Assembly: GCF_022482365.1 (NCBI RefSeq)
Contig: NZ_JAKVPE010000001.1
Location: 744,001-808,000 of the forward strand
DNA: 64,000 bases
Direction: 5' to 3'
DNA from: Limosilactobacillus sp.
GTDB lineage: Bacteria > Bacillota > Bacilli > Lactobacillales > Lactobacillaceae
Below the pieces are notes generated by a model, which saw nothing but the letters and a program-made list of their open reading frames with translations, did not search any database and was not told the origin of the DNA. The translations under genes and the position numbers were made by a program. Of the stretch, positions 1-9,243 are shown piece after piece. Each line of letters opens with the position of its first letter. Within the stretch, counting starts at the first letter, position 1.

Positions 1-177
1 CCAGCGACTCCACCAGAGATTGGGGCCGAGCTGGGGCAGCCACTGTGAATAACCATAGGCCAACGCCCCAAACAGGAAGAAGAGGGCGATCACGAAATGA
101 TCATTAAAAACCAGGCGCCAGTATTTTAGCAACATCATGAAGTGGCGCTGGCGACGTTGCGCAAATAATTTATTCAT
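1..177 (-). CDS. ecsB: EcsB-type ABC transporter permease, N-terminal part (runs off window)
   Basis: Only the first 59 codons are present; the gene continues beyond base 1. The peptide begins MNKLFAQRRQRHFMMLLKYW and then has a hydrophobic segment (FVIALFFLFGALAYG), as in the first membrane helix of EcsB permeases. Its ATG at 177 overlaps the end of the upstream ATPase gene by 8 bases, so the two are translationally coupled. In the Ecs family this membrane subunit pairs with EcsA; Ecs is linked to protein secretion and regulated proteolysis in Bacillus, but its substrate is not settled. The assignment rests on the EcsA neighbour and on the N-terminal look. Confidence 0.8.
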   Translation of the reverse strand, partial: MNKLFAQRRQRHFMMLLKYWRLVFNDHFVIALFFLFGALAYGYSQWLPQLGPNLWWSRW

Positions 178-907
178 TTTGACCATCCCTTGCCAGGTGC
201 AGATAGATCTCGTCCAAGGATTCGTCCGGCCGGTCAGCGAGCTTGCGGAGTTCATCCAGGGTTCCGTGAGCCCGGACCTTTCCAGCGGCCAGGAGGACAA
301 AACGGTCACAGTACTTTTGGGCCGTGTCCAGGACGTGCGTCGACATCAATACCGCCACGCCGGCCTTCTTCTTCTCCTCAATCAGGCCCAGCAGGTCATG
401 GACGGCCAACGGGTCCAGGCCATAGAAGGGCTCGTCGACGATCAGAAGCTTGGCGTCGGTCATAAAGGCGCAGCAGATCATTACCTTCTGCTTCATCCCC
501 TTGGAGAAGTTGGCCGGGAACCAGTCCAGCTTATTGTCCAGCCGAAAAATCTTCAGCAGCCGGTGGGCCCGCTTCCAGGCTTCCTGAGTGTCAAGCCCGT
601 AAGCGGTCATCGTCAGTTCCAGGTGCTCACGCAGGGTCAACTCGTCATAGAGGATCGGCGTCTCAGGCACGTAGGCAATTTGCTGCTTATACTCTTCCGG
701 GTTAGTTGCCAGGCTGAGGTCGTTGAGGGTGATTGAACCGGAGAACGGCCGCAGGATCCCAATGACGTGGTTTAAGGTCGTCGACTTGCCGGCCCCGTTT
801 AAGCCGATTAGGCCAACCAGTTCGCCGGGCTGCACGTCGAGAGAGACGTCCTTTAGCACCGGGATCTGGGAATAGCCCCCGACCAAATTTTTGATTTCAA
901 GTGCCAT
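170..907 (-). CDS. ecsA: ABC transporter ATP-binding protein EcsA
   Basis: A 245-residue ABC ATPase, cytoplasmic partner of EcsB. Walker A is GLNGAGKST at residues 35-43, the signature region reads NFSKGMKQK, and Walker B is KLLIVDEPFYGLD followed by an H-loop in LMSTHVLD. The start at 907 is preferred over the longer open frame because a Shine-Dalgarno-like AAGGAAAG lies just upstream. The hit gene runs divergently about 130 bases away, the same ecsA/ecsB/hit grouping seen in Bacillus and many lactobacilli. Family knowledge links Ecs to secretion and regulated proteolysis; the transported substrate cannot be read here. Confidence 0.92.
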   Translation of the reverse strand: MALEIKNLVGGYSQIPVLKDVSLDVQPGELVGLIGLNGAGKSTTLNHVIGILRPFSGSITLNDLSLATNPEEYKQQIAYVPETPILYDELTLREHLELTMTAYGLDTQEAWKRAHRLLKIFRLDNKLDWFPANFSKGMKQKVMICCAFMTDAKLLIVDEPFYGLDPLAVHDLLGLIEEKKKAGVAVLMSTHVLDTAQKYCDRFVLLAAGKVRAHGTLDELRKLADRPDESLDEIYLHLARDGQNE

Positions 908-1034
908 GATCTTTCCTTCTTTTCTTCCTTGATTTCGACTTTTAATTATACCATACCAGATCAGACCCCCAGCGGTGAAGAAATGCGCATTATAAGTTAT
1001 ACTAGAGGTAATTTCTGACAAAGGAGGGGATACA

Positions 1035-1469
1035 ATGACTGATTGTATCTTTTGTAAAATTATTTCCGGTGAGATTCCGAGCTACACGGTTTACGAGGAC
1101 GACGTTGTGAAGGCCTTCCTCGACATCTCCCAGGGGACGCCGGGCCACACCCTAGTCGTTCCGAAGAAGCACGTCCCGGACCTCTTCGCCTATGACGAAA
1201 AGCTCGCCGCCGAAGTCTTCTCTCGCCTGCCAAAGATCGCCCGCGCCGTCAAGGCTTCTAACCCGGCCATCAAGGGGATGAACGTGATCAACAACAACGG
1301 CAAGGTTGCCTACCAATCCGTCTTCCACTCCCACATTCACCTGGTACCACGCTACTCCGACCAAGACGACTTCAAGATGATCTTCAAGGACAACTCCGGC
1401 AAGTACGACGACGCCAAGTACAAGCAGATCCAGCAGTCGATCATCGACCACATGGATGATGAACAATAA
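1035..1469 (+). CDS. hit: HIT family nucleotide-binding hydrolase
   Basis: A 144-residue histidine-triad protein. The triad HxHxH is at residues 98, 100 and 102 (FHSHIHLVPR), and an N-terminal CxxC (CIFC, residues 4-7) is typical of the zinc-containing bacterial Hit branch. Such proteins hydrolyse nucleoside phosphoramidates or dinucleotides; the physiological substrate is unknown. A strong AGGAGGGG precedes the ATG. The stop codon overlaps the next start as TAATG, so the small downstream gene is coupled to it. Divergent from ecsA. Confidence 0.93.
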   Translation: MTDCIFCKIISGEIPSYTVYEDDVVKAFLDISQGTPGHTLVVPKKHVPDLFAYDEKLAAEVFSRLPKIARAVKASNPAIKGMNVINNNGKVAYQSVFHSHIHLVPRYSDQDDFKMIFKDNSGKYDDAKYKQIQQSIIDHMDDEQ

Positions 1470-1693
1470 TGATTAGGGAGAAGTTCAAGGCCGCCCTGGC
1501 CGACGCCAGAAAGTTCAAAACTCAGCTCACCGATCTGCAAGACAATGTACACGGCCTGCAGAATGCCCTGGGTGGTGCAAGGAACTTTGCGGACGCCGTC
1601 AGCGGTGACATTGTCAAGTGGCGGTTCAAATGTCAACCGCGCATTGAGCGGATTCAAAAGATCGTCAACCGCCTAAGTAAGTCAACCAAATAG
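1469..1693 (+). CDS. small conserved protein of unknown function, coupled to hit
   Basis: A 74-residue, very basic, mostly helical peptide with no signal sequence or membrane segment. The ATG overlaps the hit stop by one base, so it is read by re-initiation from the same message. Short YtxH-like or coiled-coil proteins of this size often sit after hit in lactobacilli, but no motif here proves a function. A strong terminator follows directly, which closes a two-gene operon. Confidence 0.7.
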   Translation: MIREKFKAALADARKFKTQLTDLQDNVHGLQNALGGARNFADAVSGDIVKWRFKCQPRIERIQKIVNRLSKSTK

Positions 1694-1696
1694 CAA

Positions 1697-1743
1697 AAAA
1701 AGGATATCCGCATTTCCAATTGGTGATTGCGGATATCCTTTTT
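1697..1743. terminator. bidirectional intrinsic terminator between hit operon and prsA
   Basis: A long stem (AAAAAGGATATCCGCA with its complement) is flanked by A- and T-tracts on both strands. It can end the hit operon from the left and prsA from the right. Confidence 0.85.
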
Positions 1744-1768
1744 AGTCAGTGCGAGCAATTTAATTTAC

Positions 1769-2713
1769 TTAGTTGCTGCTGGATGAGCTGGACGTTGAGC
1801 TCGTGCCCAGGCTACCGTTCGTGGTACTGTTGGTGTTGAGGTAGTCGTCCAGGATGTTCTTTTCGTCGTTATCCTTGATGGAGACATTCCCCTTCTTCAG
1901 GACGTTGGAAACCACCTTGTGCAGGAAGGTGCTGTTGTTCATGTTTTGTTGAACAATCTGGTTCCGCAGGTCGCTGATGTGCTGGCTCTTCTTCCCCTTG
2001 GCCGGGTGCTCGATCATGTAGATAACCTGGTAACCATCGTCGGTCTTTACTGGCGTGGTGGTGTATTCACCGGTCTTCAGCTTAAAGGCAGCCTTCTTGT
2101 AGGCGGAGTCAAGCTGGGTGTCGGTGTTATCAAAGGCGGCAACCTTCCCACCGTTATTCTTGTTAGAGGAGTCAGTAGACTTCGACTTGGCCAACTTCTT
2201 GAAGGTCTTGTACTTGTTGTCGGAGTTGTTCAGCTGATCAATGATGTCCTGAGCTTCGGACTTGGAGCCGACCAGGATCTCAGCCGTCTTGACCTTTGGT
2301 TGGTACTTCTTCCACTGCTTGTTGATCTGCTTGTTGGTAATGTGGGAGTAGTCCCGAACCGCCGCCTGGAGCAGGAGGTTGGACTTAATCTGCTGCTTCA
2401 AGGTCTTTTCCGTCAGGCCGTTTTGCTGGAGCACGGTGTTAAATTGCGAACCGTACTGAGACTTGTAGCTGTTGTACTGGGCGTTGACCTGCTTGTCGGA
2501 AACCTTGCTGCCGTATTCCTTCTGCAGGACCTTGTCCAGGATCATTTGCTGTAAGACCTGCTTCCCCTGGCTGGTCTGCTTCATGCTGCTGTAGTATTCA
2601 CTCTCGGTAATCTTACCGCCGCTCGTCGTCGCAACGGCCTTGTTACCACAGGCTGCCAGCGGCATCATCAGTGCCACCCCAGCAACGATTGCTAATAATT
2701 TTTTGGATTTCAA
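1769..2713 (-). CDS. prsA: foldase lipoprotein PrsA (parvulin-type peptidyl-prolyl isomerase)
   Basis: A 314-residue extracytoplasmic foldase that helps secreted proteins fold at the membrane-wall interface. It has a lipoprotein signal peptide with lipobox LAAC ([10 protein letters not shown]), a central parvulin domain starting near [10 protein letters not shown], and a Ser/Thr-rich C-terminal tail ([10 protein letters not shown]). A longer frame with an upstream ATG exists, but the TTG at 2713 is preferred because AAGGGATG lies 6 bases before it and the signal peptide then starts directly ([10 protein letters not shown]). It lies near ecsAB and hit, as in Bacillus. Orientation is convergent with the hit operon. 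Confidence 0.93.
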   Translation of the reverse strand: MKSKKLLAIVAGVALMMPLAACGNKAVATTSGGKITESEYYSSMKQTSQGKQVLQQMILDKVLQKEYGSKVSDKQVNAQYNSYKSQYGSQFNTVLQQNGLTEKTLKQQIKSNLLLQAAVRDYSHITNKQINKQWKKYQPKVKTAEILVGSKSEAQDIIDQLNNSDNKYKTFKKLAKSKSTDSSNKNNGGKVAAFDNTDTQLDSAYKKAAFKLKTGEYTTTPVKTDDGYQVIYMIEHPAKGKKSQHISDLRNQIVQQNMNNSTFLHKVVSNVLKKGNVSIKDNDEKNILDDYLNTNSTTNGSLGTSSTSSSSSSN

Positions 2714-2830
2714 GAAAACACATCCCTTAGAAATAATTTTTTCGAAAAGTTTCACCCATCCAATATACCACACTTCCCCGCCTGGTCCAGCACTGACAAG
2801 AAAATGTTAAGGCCATCTTCACAAAAAATT

Positions 2831-2872
2831 AAAAACTGGGAAGGTCGACCATGGTCATCTTCCCAGTTTAAT
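2831..2872 (-). terminator. intrinsic terminator after the yheA-like gene
   Basis: The stem AACTGGGAAG/CTTCCCAGTT with a short loop is followed on the minus strand by a T-rich run. It separates the yheA-like gene from prsA. Confidence 0.7.
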
Positions 2873-2877
2873 TAACT

Positions 2878-3252
2878 TTATTGCTTGTCTTCAGGACCCT
2901 GTGGCATGATTTCGCTGTACAGGTCTTGGAGCGGCGTCGTGATGGTCTTGTTCAGCTGCTGAAGCATCTGGTCAACCTGCCGTTCGTTGTTCATCAGGTT
3001 TTGAACTGCCTTCTTGCCGCTGATTTCCTTGGCCAGAGTTTGAATGGCCTTGATCTCGTCGTCGGTTGGGTTCTGACCCTGCATCTGCTTTTGTTGAGCA
3101 GTTGCCTGCATCGTTTGGAACTTCTTGAAGGATTCGAAGGCTTCCTTGTCTTCCTTCAGTTCGTTGAAGGCCTTCTTCAGGCCGATGAATTCCTGGGTTT
3201 CAACCAACTGGCGACTCATTTCGTTCGCCGTATCGTAAATGTTTACAACCAT
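2878..3252 (-). CDS. yheA: UPF0342 family protein, YheA-like
   Basis: A 124-residue, highly helical cytoplasmic protein. The N-terminus (MVVNIYDTANEM), the QQKQMQGQ stretch in the middle and the C-terminal TPLQDLYSE match the YheA/UPF0342 pattern, which is related to the YlbF/YmcA fold. Function is unknown; some relatives act in competence, sporulation or RNA processing complexes. A good ribosome site (AAGGAGA) precedes the ATG. It sits between prsA and the penicillin-binding protein, all on the minus strand. Confidence 0.85.
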   Translation of the reverse strand: MVVNIYDTANEMSRQLVETQEFIGLKKAFNELKEDKEAFESFKKFQTMQATAQQKQMQGQNPTDDEIKAIQTLAKEISGKKAVQNLMNNERQVDQMLQQLNKTITTPLQDLYSEIMPQGPEDKQ

Positions 3253-3313
3253 GACTAGAATCTCCTTTTTTACTACTAAGTCTTTGTAAATTGTATCATG
3301 TTTGCGGCCCTAA

Positions 3314-5476
3314 TCAAAATAGGGATTTAACGCCGCTCCACCACTGCTTAGCCTTGTTGCCAAAGTTATTGACCGATTGGTTGAACTGGTTAAGCATGTC
3401 GCCGTCATTATTGAAGAGCGACTTCCAGCCACTGGACTTGCCCTTCGTCTGGCTCGTGGCCCGGGTTTGGGCATCCTTGACCGTGAATTTGGTGCCCGGC
3501 GTGTTGTCGAGGATCCCGGTCAGTTCGTTCTTGAAGAGAGCGTTGATGCTGCGCTCGGTGATGTCATTTAGGACGTGCCCCTTGTTGGTATCATCGTAAC
3601 CTTCCCAGGTGGCAACCACCACGTCCGGCGTGTAACCAACGATCCACTTGTCCCGGTCGTTGGACTCGTCGCCCTTGACCCCGGAGTTGGTGGTTCCGGT
3701 CTTCCCGGCAACGGTATAGCCGCTTGGCTTAGCCGACTCACCCGTTCCGTGTTCGTAGACCCCGATCAGCATACTGGTCATTTCCCGGGCCGTCTTGGCC
3801 GAAATGACGTGCTTGGTCTTGGTCCCCTTGTTCTGGGCGATCACCCGACCAGAGGCATCCTCGATCTTGGTGATGTAATGGGCCGTTGGCATTTGCCCCT
3901 CATTATCGAAGGTCGCGTAGGCGCGGGCCAGTTGCTGCGGTGAAACCCCCTTGGTCATTCCCCCGAGGGCCAGCGCCAGGTTCTTGTCGCCCTTTTCCAC
4001 CGGCAGGCCAAATTTCTTGGCCATCTGGTAGCCCTGGTTGACCCCGATCTTGTTCAGCAGCCAAACCGCCGGGGCATTCAGACTCTCATAGAGGGCCTTG
4101 TACATCGGCACGCTGCCGCTGTAAGTGTCGTCATAGTTCTTCGGCGTGTAGTTGTTGGTTCCATACGTCTGCTTCTTATCCTGAAGCGTCGAGTCGTAGA
4201 AGTAGCCGTGTTCCAGTGCCGGCGTGTAGACGACGATTGGCTTGATCGTCGAACCCGGCTGCCGGCGGATCTGGGTCGCCCGGTTAAAGCCCCGGAAGAC
4301 GTGCTTGCCCCGGCCACCAACGACGGCGGTCACCCCACCGGTCTTCGGATCCATGGCGATCGACGCCGACTGGACCTTGGTCCCATCGGCCGAGTCCGCC
4401 GGGAAATTGTCGTCATCATCGTAGGTCTGTTGCATTGAGCGCTGTTGATCCTGGTCCAGGGTCGTGTAGACCTTGTAGCCGTCGTTCATGATGTCCTTTT
4501 CGGAAATTCCGTACTTGCTCTCCGCCTCGGAAATAACCGCGTCAAAGAAGTACGGGTACTTGTAGGTGTCGTTTGGCACGTAGCCATTCGTCACGCTCAG
4601 CGCCGTCTGCTTGTAGCGGTTGGCCTCCGTTTGGGTCAGCTTGTGGTTTTCCACCATCAGCTGGAGAACCAGATTACGCCGCTGCTTGGTGGCCGCCGGG
4701 TGCTCGATCGGGTCGTAAATTCCCGGCGAGGTCAGCATCCCCGCCAAGGTGGCAGCCTGAGGAACCGTCAGCTCGCTGGCGTCCTCGTTAAAGTAGCGCT
4801 TAGCAGCGTCCTGAACCCCCCAGACGCCGTGTCCGAAGTAGGCGTTATTGAGATACATGGTCAAAATATCGCGCTTGCTGTACTGGTTTTCCACCTCGAT
4901 GGCAATGAAGATCTCCTTTGCCTTTCTCGAGAATGTCTGTTCCTGGGTCAAGAAGGCGTTCTTGACCAGCTGCTGGGTCAGGGTACTCCCCCCACCGGAG
5001 ATGTAGTCCTGGTGCAGGAGCTTGTTGCGGACGAGCAGGAAGGCCGCCCGACCGAGCCCCTTGACCGAGAAGCCGTGCTCATGGTAGAAATTACGGTCTT
5101 CGGTCGAGAGAACGGCATCCGGCACGTTCTGGGAAATCTTGCTGAGACTCACGTAGGTTCCCTTCTGGGCGTAGAGGCTGCCGGCCGACTGCTTGTTGCG
5201 GTCGTAAATGATGGTTGAACGCTCCAGGCGATTCTTCAGGTTGCCGACGTCGGCCGTCTTGGCCACAAAGGTGAGGTGAATGCTCATCACCAGAAAGGCC
5301 GCCAGGAAAACAACGATAATCCACCGCGTCAGCTGATAGCGATGCCAGAACCGGCGAAGCCAGCCCCGTGCACGCTGGCCGCCACGCTTGGTGCCCGCCC
5401 AAATGCGTGCCCAGGCCGCCTTCAGCCACGCTTTTACTTGTTCCTTAAAAGGTGTTTTTTGCGGTTCACGCTTCAT
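3314..5476 (-). CDS. class A penicillin-binding protein (transglycosylase/transpeptidase)
   Basis: A 720-residue bifunctional murein synthase. A basic cytoplasmic N-tail (about 1-50) and one membrane helix (about 52-68) are followed by a glycosyltransferase 51 domain with catalytic Glu126 in STEDRNFYHEHG and GGGSTLTQQL near 161-170. The penicillin-binding domain has the active serine in STIK (409-412), an SLN triad in ALYESLNAP and KTGTT near the C-terminal end. It polymerises glycan strands and cross-links peptides outside the membrane. Resembles PbpF/PBP2A-type enzymes; the exact paralogue name is uncertain. The last 40 residues are an Asn/Lys-rich tail. Confidence 0.92.
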   Translation of the reverse strand: MKREPQKTPFKEQVKAWLKAAWARIWAGTKRGGQRARGWLRRFWHRYQLTRWIIVVFLAAFLVMSIHLTFVAKTADVGNLKNRLERSTIIYDRNKQSAGSLYAQKGTYVSLSKISQNVPDAVLSTEDRNFYHEHGFSVKGLGRAAFLLVRNKLLHQDYISGGGSTLTQQLVKNAFLTQEQTFSRKAKEIFIAIEVENQYSKRDILTMYLNNAYFGHGVWGVQDAAKRYFNEDASELTVPQAATLAGMLTSPGIYDPIEHPAATKQRRNLVLQLMVENHKLTQTEANRYKQTALSVTNGYVPNDTYKYPYFFDAVISEAESKYGISEKDIMNDGYKVYTTLDQDQQRSMQQTYDDDDNFPADSADGTKVQSASIAMDPKTGGVTAVVGGRGKHVFRGFNRATQIRRQPGSTIKPIVVYTPALEHGYFYDSTLQDKKQTYGTNNYTPKNYDDTYSGSVPMYKALYESLNAPAVWLLNKIGVNQGYQMAKKFGLPVEKGDKNLALALGGMTKGVSPQQLARAYATFDNEGQMPTAHYITKIEDASGRVIAQNKGTKTKHVISAKTAREMTSMLIGVYEHGTGESAKPSGYTVAGKTGTTNSGVKGDESNDRDKWIVGYTPDVVVATWEGYDDTNKGHVLNDITERSINALFKNELTGILDNTPGTKFTVKDAQTRATSQTKGKSSGWKSLFNNDGDMLNQFNQSVNNFGNKAKQWWSGVKSLF

Positions 5477-5734
5477 TCTAATTTTCTCCGTTCATTATTG
5501 ACTGATTGTCATTTTAGCATACTCCAGTGCCTGCACCACAATTTTCGGTTGGCTTTTACCAATCTTTTCCCTTTCCGAATCGGAATAGTTTCATCGCAAA
5601 ACCCGAACATTAAAATTATTTTGTTCAAAAATAATTAATTTCCATCTTAAAATTTATTCCTTTATGTGGTAAAATCTGAACGTTAATAAGGAAATCGCTA
5701 TTGACGATTAACTAAGTAAAGAGGAAGAAATTAA

Positions 5735-6271
5735 ATGAATAACGACATTGAACGCATCTTAATCAGCCAGGACCAGATCGACCAGCGCGAGGACGAATTG
5801 GCAGCCGAATTGACCGCCAAGTACCAGGACCAATTTCCGATCGTCGTTTCGGTTTTGACCGGCGCCATGATTTTCACCAGCGATATGCTGAAGCGGCTTA
5901 ACTTCAAGCTCAACGTTGACCTGGTCGACGTCTCCAGCTATGCCGGGGCCAACTCAACCGGCGAGGTACAACTGGTGCAGGATTTGAAATTCGACGTCTC
6001 CGGACGCTCCGTCATCGTCATGGAGGACATCATCGATACCGGCCGGACCCTCGCCTACCTGGTTCAGCTGCTGAAGGATCGCGGCGCCAAGAGTGTCGAG
6101 GTCTGCGCCCTGCTTGATAAGCCCGAGCGCCGGGAGGCCGAAGTCGATGGTGATTACGTGGGCTTTAAGACGCCAAACGAATTTCTGGTCGGCTACGGAC
6201 TGGACTATAACGATCTCTACCGCAACCTGCCCTACGTCGGCATCCTCAAGCGGAGTGTCTACGAACAGTAA
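5735..6271 (+). CDS. hpt: hypoxanthine-guanine phosphoribosyltransferase
   Basis: A 178-residue purine salvage enzyme that joins hypoxanthine or guanine to PRPP to make IMP or GMP. The PRPP-binding loop is VIVMEDIIDTGRTL (around residues 90-103) and the N-terminal PPi loop is VSVLTGAMIF. AAAGAGGAAG precedes the ATG. A stand-alone gene here: the common neighbours tilS and ftsH are absent, and a GC-rich terminator follows at once. A -10-like TAAAAT lies about 60 bases upstream in an AT-rich gap. Confidence 0.93.
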   Translation: MNNDIERILISQDQIDQREDELAAELTAKYQDQFPIVVSVLTGAMIFTSDMLKRLNFKLNVDLVDVSSYAGANSTGEVQLVQDLKFDVSGRSVIVMEDIIDTGRTLAYLVQLLKDRGAKSVEVCALLDKPERREAEVDGDYVGFKTPNEFLVGYGLDYNDLYRNLPYVGILKRSVYEQ

Positions 6272-6279
6272 TAATGCAT

Positions 6280-6323
6280 TAAGGCCCGCCTACCGGGGAA
6301 TTTTCCGGCAGGCGGGCCTTTTT
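6280..6323 (+). terminator. intrinsic terminator after hpt
   Basis: The stem AAGGCCCGCCT/AGGCGGGCCTT with a GGGGAATTTTCC internal part is followed by TTTTTGTG. Confidence 0.85.
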
Positions 6324-6375
6324 GTGTATCAAAAAACGGCTGACGTCACCGCCAACCGTTTTATTTTGACTTAAA

Positions 6376-8076
6376 TTACATTTCGTCCGGAGCCTGAACA
6401 TCCAGCAGGTTCAGTGCAGACTTCAGGACATCGCTGACGGCCTGGGTCAGGGCCAGCCGTGCCTGTTGTCCTTCGTCTTCATCGAGAATCCGGGTGTGAG
6501 CGTAGTACTGGTTGAACTTCTTAGCCAGTTCCAGGGCGTACTTGGCAACGACGGATGGGTCGTAGTTGTCGGCTGCCCGCTTGATGGCTTCGCCGTACTG
6601 GCTCAGGAAGCTAATCAGTTCCCAAGCGGAGTCACCAACCTTGGTCAGGTCAACATCGCTGAAGTCCCGGATGCCGCCCTTCCGCAGGATACTCTCGGCC
6701 CGGGCACGAGCGTATTGAACGTATGGACCGGTTTCCCCTTCGAACTTAACAACGTCTTCCAGCTTGAAGTTGACGGAGTTCCGCCGGTAGTTCTTCAGAT
6801 CGTGGAAAATCACGGCGCCGACACCGACCTGCTTGGCAACCTCGTCGGCGTTCTTCAGGTCAGGGTTCTTTTCGGCGATCTGCTTCCGTGCCAGGTCGAT
6901 GGAGTCATTCAGCACGTCTTCCAGGGAAACAACATTCCCCCGCCGCGTTGACATCTTGCTCCCGTTCAGGTTCATCAGCCCGAATGAGATGTGGGTGATC
7001 TGGTCCCACCAGTTGAAGCCCATTTCCTTCAGGGCCATCCGTAATTGACGGAAGTAGGTTTCCTGATCGGCACCAACCACGTAGAGGGACTTGGCGTGAC
7101 CGTACATGCGCTTCCGGTACAGGGCCGTAGCCAGGTCACGGGTGATGTAGGTCGTCGTCCCATTGGACTTGATGATCAAAAGTGGTGGCAGCTTGTACTT
7201 GTCGAGGTCAACGATCTGGGCGCCCCGGCTTTCCTTCAGCAGGCCCTTGTCACGGAGCAATTGGATCGGTTCTTCCATCTTCTGGGCGGAGAAGGCTTCA
7301 CCATTGAAGGAGTCAAACTGCACGTTCAGCATGTCGTAAACCCGTTGGAACCGCTGGAGGGACATCTCCCGGAACCAGCGCCAAAGCCGCCATGCTTCTT
7401 CATCACCGTGTTCCAGCTTGGCGAACCATTCACGACCCATGTCGGTGTATTCTGGGTGTTCGTCGGCTTCGGTGTTGATCTTGACGTAGAGCTTAACCAG
7501 GGTGTCAATTGGGTCTTCTTCCAGGCCCTTCTGGATTTCTGGCTGGTCACCCCACATCTTGTAGGCCGCCATCATCTTCCCGAACTGGGTACCCCAGTCA
7601 CCGAGGTAGTCGATCCGGATCAGGTTGTAGTTGACCTTTTCCAGAATCCGGGCAACGGCTTCACCGATCATCGTGGAACGCAGGTGACCAACCCCCATTG
7701 GCTTGGCAATGTTTGGCGAGGAGTAGTCAATCGTCACGTTGGCGTGGTGACCGAGGTCCTGGTTCCCGTAATTTTCGGGATCGCTCAGGATTTCCTTTAA
7801 GATGTCAGAACCAACTTCCGCCTTGTCAAGGAAGAAGTTAATGTAAGGGCCGGCCACGACAACCTTGTCAAAGCCCTGCAGGTTAACCTTCTTGACCAGT
7901 TCCTGGGCAATCATCTGGGGAGCCTTGTGCAGGGTCTTGGCCAGGAAGAAGGTTGGGAAAGCATAGTCCCCGTTCTTCGCATCCTTTGGCCGTTCGATCT
8001 TGTCTTCAATCTCAGCAACATCCATGTCCGGCAATGCCAGCGCCAGTGCGTTTGCAACTTTTTGCTTTTCGTCCAT
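6376..8076 (-). CDS. argS: arginyl-tRNA synthetase
   Basis: A 566-residue class I aminoacyl-tRNA synthetase that charges tRNA-Arg. The HIGH-type site reads GVGHLRST after SSPNIAKPM, and the KMSKS equivalent is KMSTRRGN. The C-terminal part is the anticodon-binding all-helical domain ending in [11 protein letters not shown], the usual ending of the family. The ATG at 8076 has AAGGAGG eight bases upstream; an earlier ATG in the same frame lies inside the leader and is rejected. It is preceded by a T-box leader with an arginine-type specifier, so it should be induced when tRNA-Arg is uncharged. Confidence 0.97.
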   Translation of the reverse strand: MDEKQKVANALALALPDMDVAEIEDKIERPKDAKNGDYAFPTFFLAKTLHKAPQMIAQELVKKVNLQGFDKVVVAGPYINFFLDKAEVGSDILKEILSDPENYGNQDLGHHANVTIDYSSPNIAKPMGVGHLRSTMIGEAVARILEKVNYNLIRIDYLGDWGTQFGKMMAAYKMWGDQPEIQKGLEEDPIDTLVKLYVKINTEADEHPEYTDMGREWFAKLEHGDEEAWRLWRWFREMSLQRFQRVYDMLNVQFDSFNGEAFSAQKMEEPIQLLRDKGLLKESRGAQIVDLDKYKLPPLLIIKSNGTTTYITRDLATALYRKRMYGHAKSLYVVGADQETYFRQLRMALKEMGFNWWDQITHISFGLMNLNGSKMSTRRGNVVSLEDVLNDSIDLARKQIAEKNPDLKNADEVAKQVGVGAVIFHDLKNYRRNSVNFKLEDVVKFEGETGPYVQYARARAESILRKGGIRDFSDVDLTKVGDSAWELISFLSQYGEAIKRAADNYDPSVVAKYALELAKKFNQYYAHTRILDEDEGQQARLALTQAVSDVLKSALNLLDVQAPDEM

Positions 8077-8091
8077 TAATATTCCTCCTTG

Positions 8092-8320
8092 TATCAAAAA
8101 ACGCCCCTAATAAGCATCATGCTTACTAGAGACGAGATCATTCCCGCGGTACCACTCTAATTGAATGAGAAATTCCACTCTTGATTATTAAACTATGCCT
8201 GCGAGGCACGCTTTCGCGATCGGCAGGTCCCTTCCTCACACCACTGAAGGGTCGCTGTCAAGTGCCGGATCGCTACTACTCCTCGGTCATTGGCTTTAAC
8301 ACTGATTTATTATAACAAAC
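8092..8320 (-). promoter_or_regulatory. T-box leader (arginine) of argS
   Basis: Read on the minus strand, the leader ends with the T-box core GTGGTACCGCGG and then a terminator (TAGTAAGCAT/ATGCTTATTA plus TTTTTT) a few bases before the argS Shine-Dalgarno. Stem I carries the AGTA S-turn motif, a CGATCnGGCA/TGCCGATCG helix and a right-hand loop GCGAAAG-CGT-G, so CGT (plus-strand complement at 8208-8210) is the likely specifier, an Arg codon. Uncharged tRNA-Arg would stabilise the antiterminator. Core and terminator are clear; the specifier codon is inferred by comparison with the Met and Leu T-boxes in this window. Confidence 0.9.
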
Positions 8321-8411
8321 TTTAACCTAATTACAAGAAAATTCGCCTTAATAATTACCATTATCTGGTGATATGCTAAAATTAATTATTAAGATCTCAT
8401 GAAAGGATGAT

Positions 8412-9230
8412 GTGAAGATGCAGGAAACAATTCAGGCCCTCACGATTGCCGGTCATGACTGCGATGGCAGTGCTGGCATGCCAGCCGACCTCCACGCCTT
8501 TTTTGTAGACGGGGTCTACGGCCATGGCATCCTAACCGCCGCCGTTGCTGGTAATTCTTATGACATTACCGCCCAGCAGGTGATGCCAGCCGACTTTATC
8601 GCCGAACAATTTCACCAGCTGGCGCGTGATTTCGATATTCGCGCGGCCAAGACGGGGATGCTGGCCAATGACGCGGTGATTGACGTCGTCGCCGACCACT
8701 ACCGTGAGGAAGACTTCGGCCCCCTGGTTGTCGACCCGGTAATCATTACCAAGCACGGGGCCATGCTGCTGGAGCAATCCGCCTACGAGCGTTTTCGCGA
8801 GCGAATCATCCCCCTGGCCACCGTTATCACGCCAAACTTCTTCGAGGCCCAGAAACTGGCGGAAATGACCATTAACAATCGGGCCGACCAACTGGAAGCG
8901 GCCAAGAAGCTGCAGGCACTGGGCGCCAAAAACGTTGTGGTCAAGGGTGCTCACCACCGGGAGCAGCAGGATAACGTTGTCGATCTGGTCCTGCTGGAGG
9001 ACGGCAGCCACTTCTGGCTCACCAAGCCCTTCGTTGCAACGACCCGGCTCAATGGGACTGGCGATACTTTCTCTGCCATCATCGCCGCCGAACTTGCCAA
9101 GGGAAATGGCGTCTACGAGGCGGTCAGCCGGGCCAAGGACGCGGTTCACGCCGCTATCGCCAACCCGCTGGATGCCGGACACCGCTTTGGTCCAATCAAT
9201 CACTGGGCCGCCCAAAAAGAGTTAAAGTAA
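8412..9230 (+). CDS. hydroxymethylpyrimidine/pyridoxal kinase (ThiD/PdxK-type)
   Basis: A 272-residue ribokinase-fold kinase of the bacterial ThiD/PdxK2 group, phosphorylating HMP(-P) for thiamine or B6 vitamers for PLP. Landmarks are TIAGHDCDGSAG near the N-terminus, KTGMLAN, VVDPVIITKHG and the anion hole NGTGDTFSA. A GAAAGG site fits the GTG at 8412; the ATG six bases on is an alternative. No other thiamine gene is in the window, so substrate preference is open. It is followed after 13 bases by the dehydrogenase gene and is probably co-transcribed with it. Confidence 0.85.
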   Translation: MKMQETIQALTIAGHDCDGSAGMPADLHAFFVDGVYGHGILTAAVAGNSYDITAQQVMPADFIAEQFHQLARDFDIRAAKTGMLANDAVIDVVADHYREEDFGPLVVDPVIITKHGAMLLEQSAYERFRERIIPLATVITPNFFEAQKLAEMTINNRADQLEAAKKLQALGAKNVVVKGAHHREQQDNVVDLVLLEDGSHFWLTKPFVATTRLNGTGDTFSAIIAAELAKGNGVYEAVSRAKDAVHAAIANPLDAGHRFGPINHWAAQKELK

Positions 9231-9243
9231 GGAGCTGAATTTG

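Noticed and set aside
2714-2773. Longer N-terminal frame for PrsA from an ATG at 2773
   Set aside because: It would put 20 residues before the lipoprotein signal peptide; the TTG at 2713 has a correctly spaced ribosome site.
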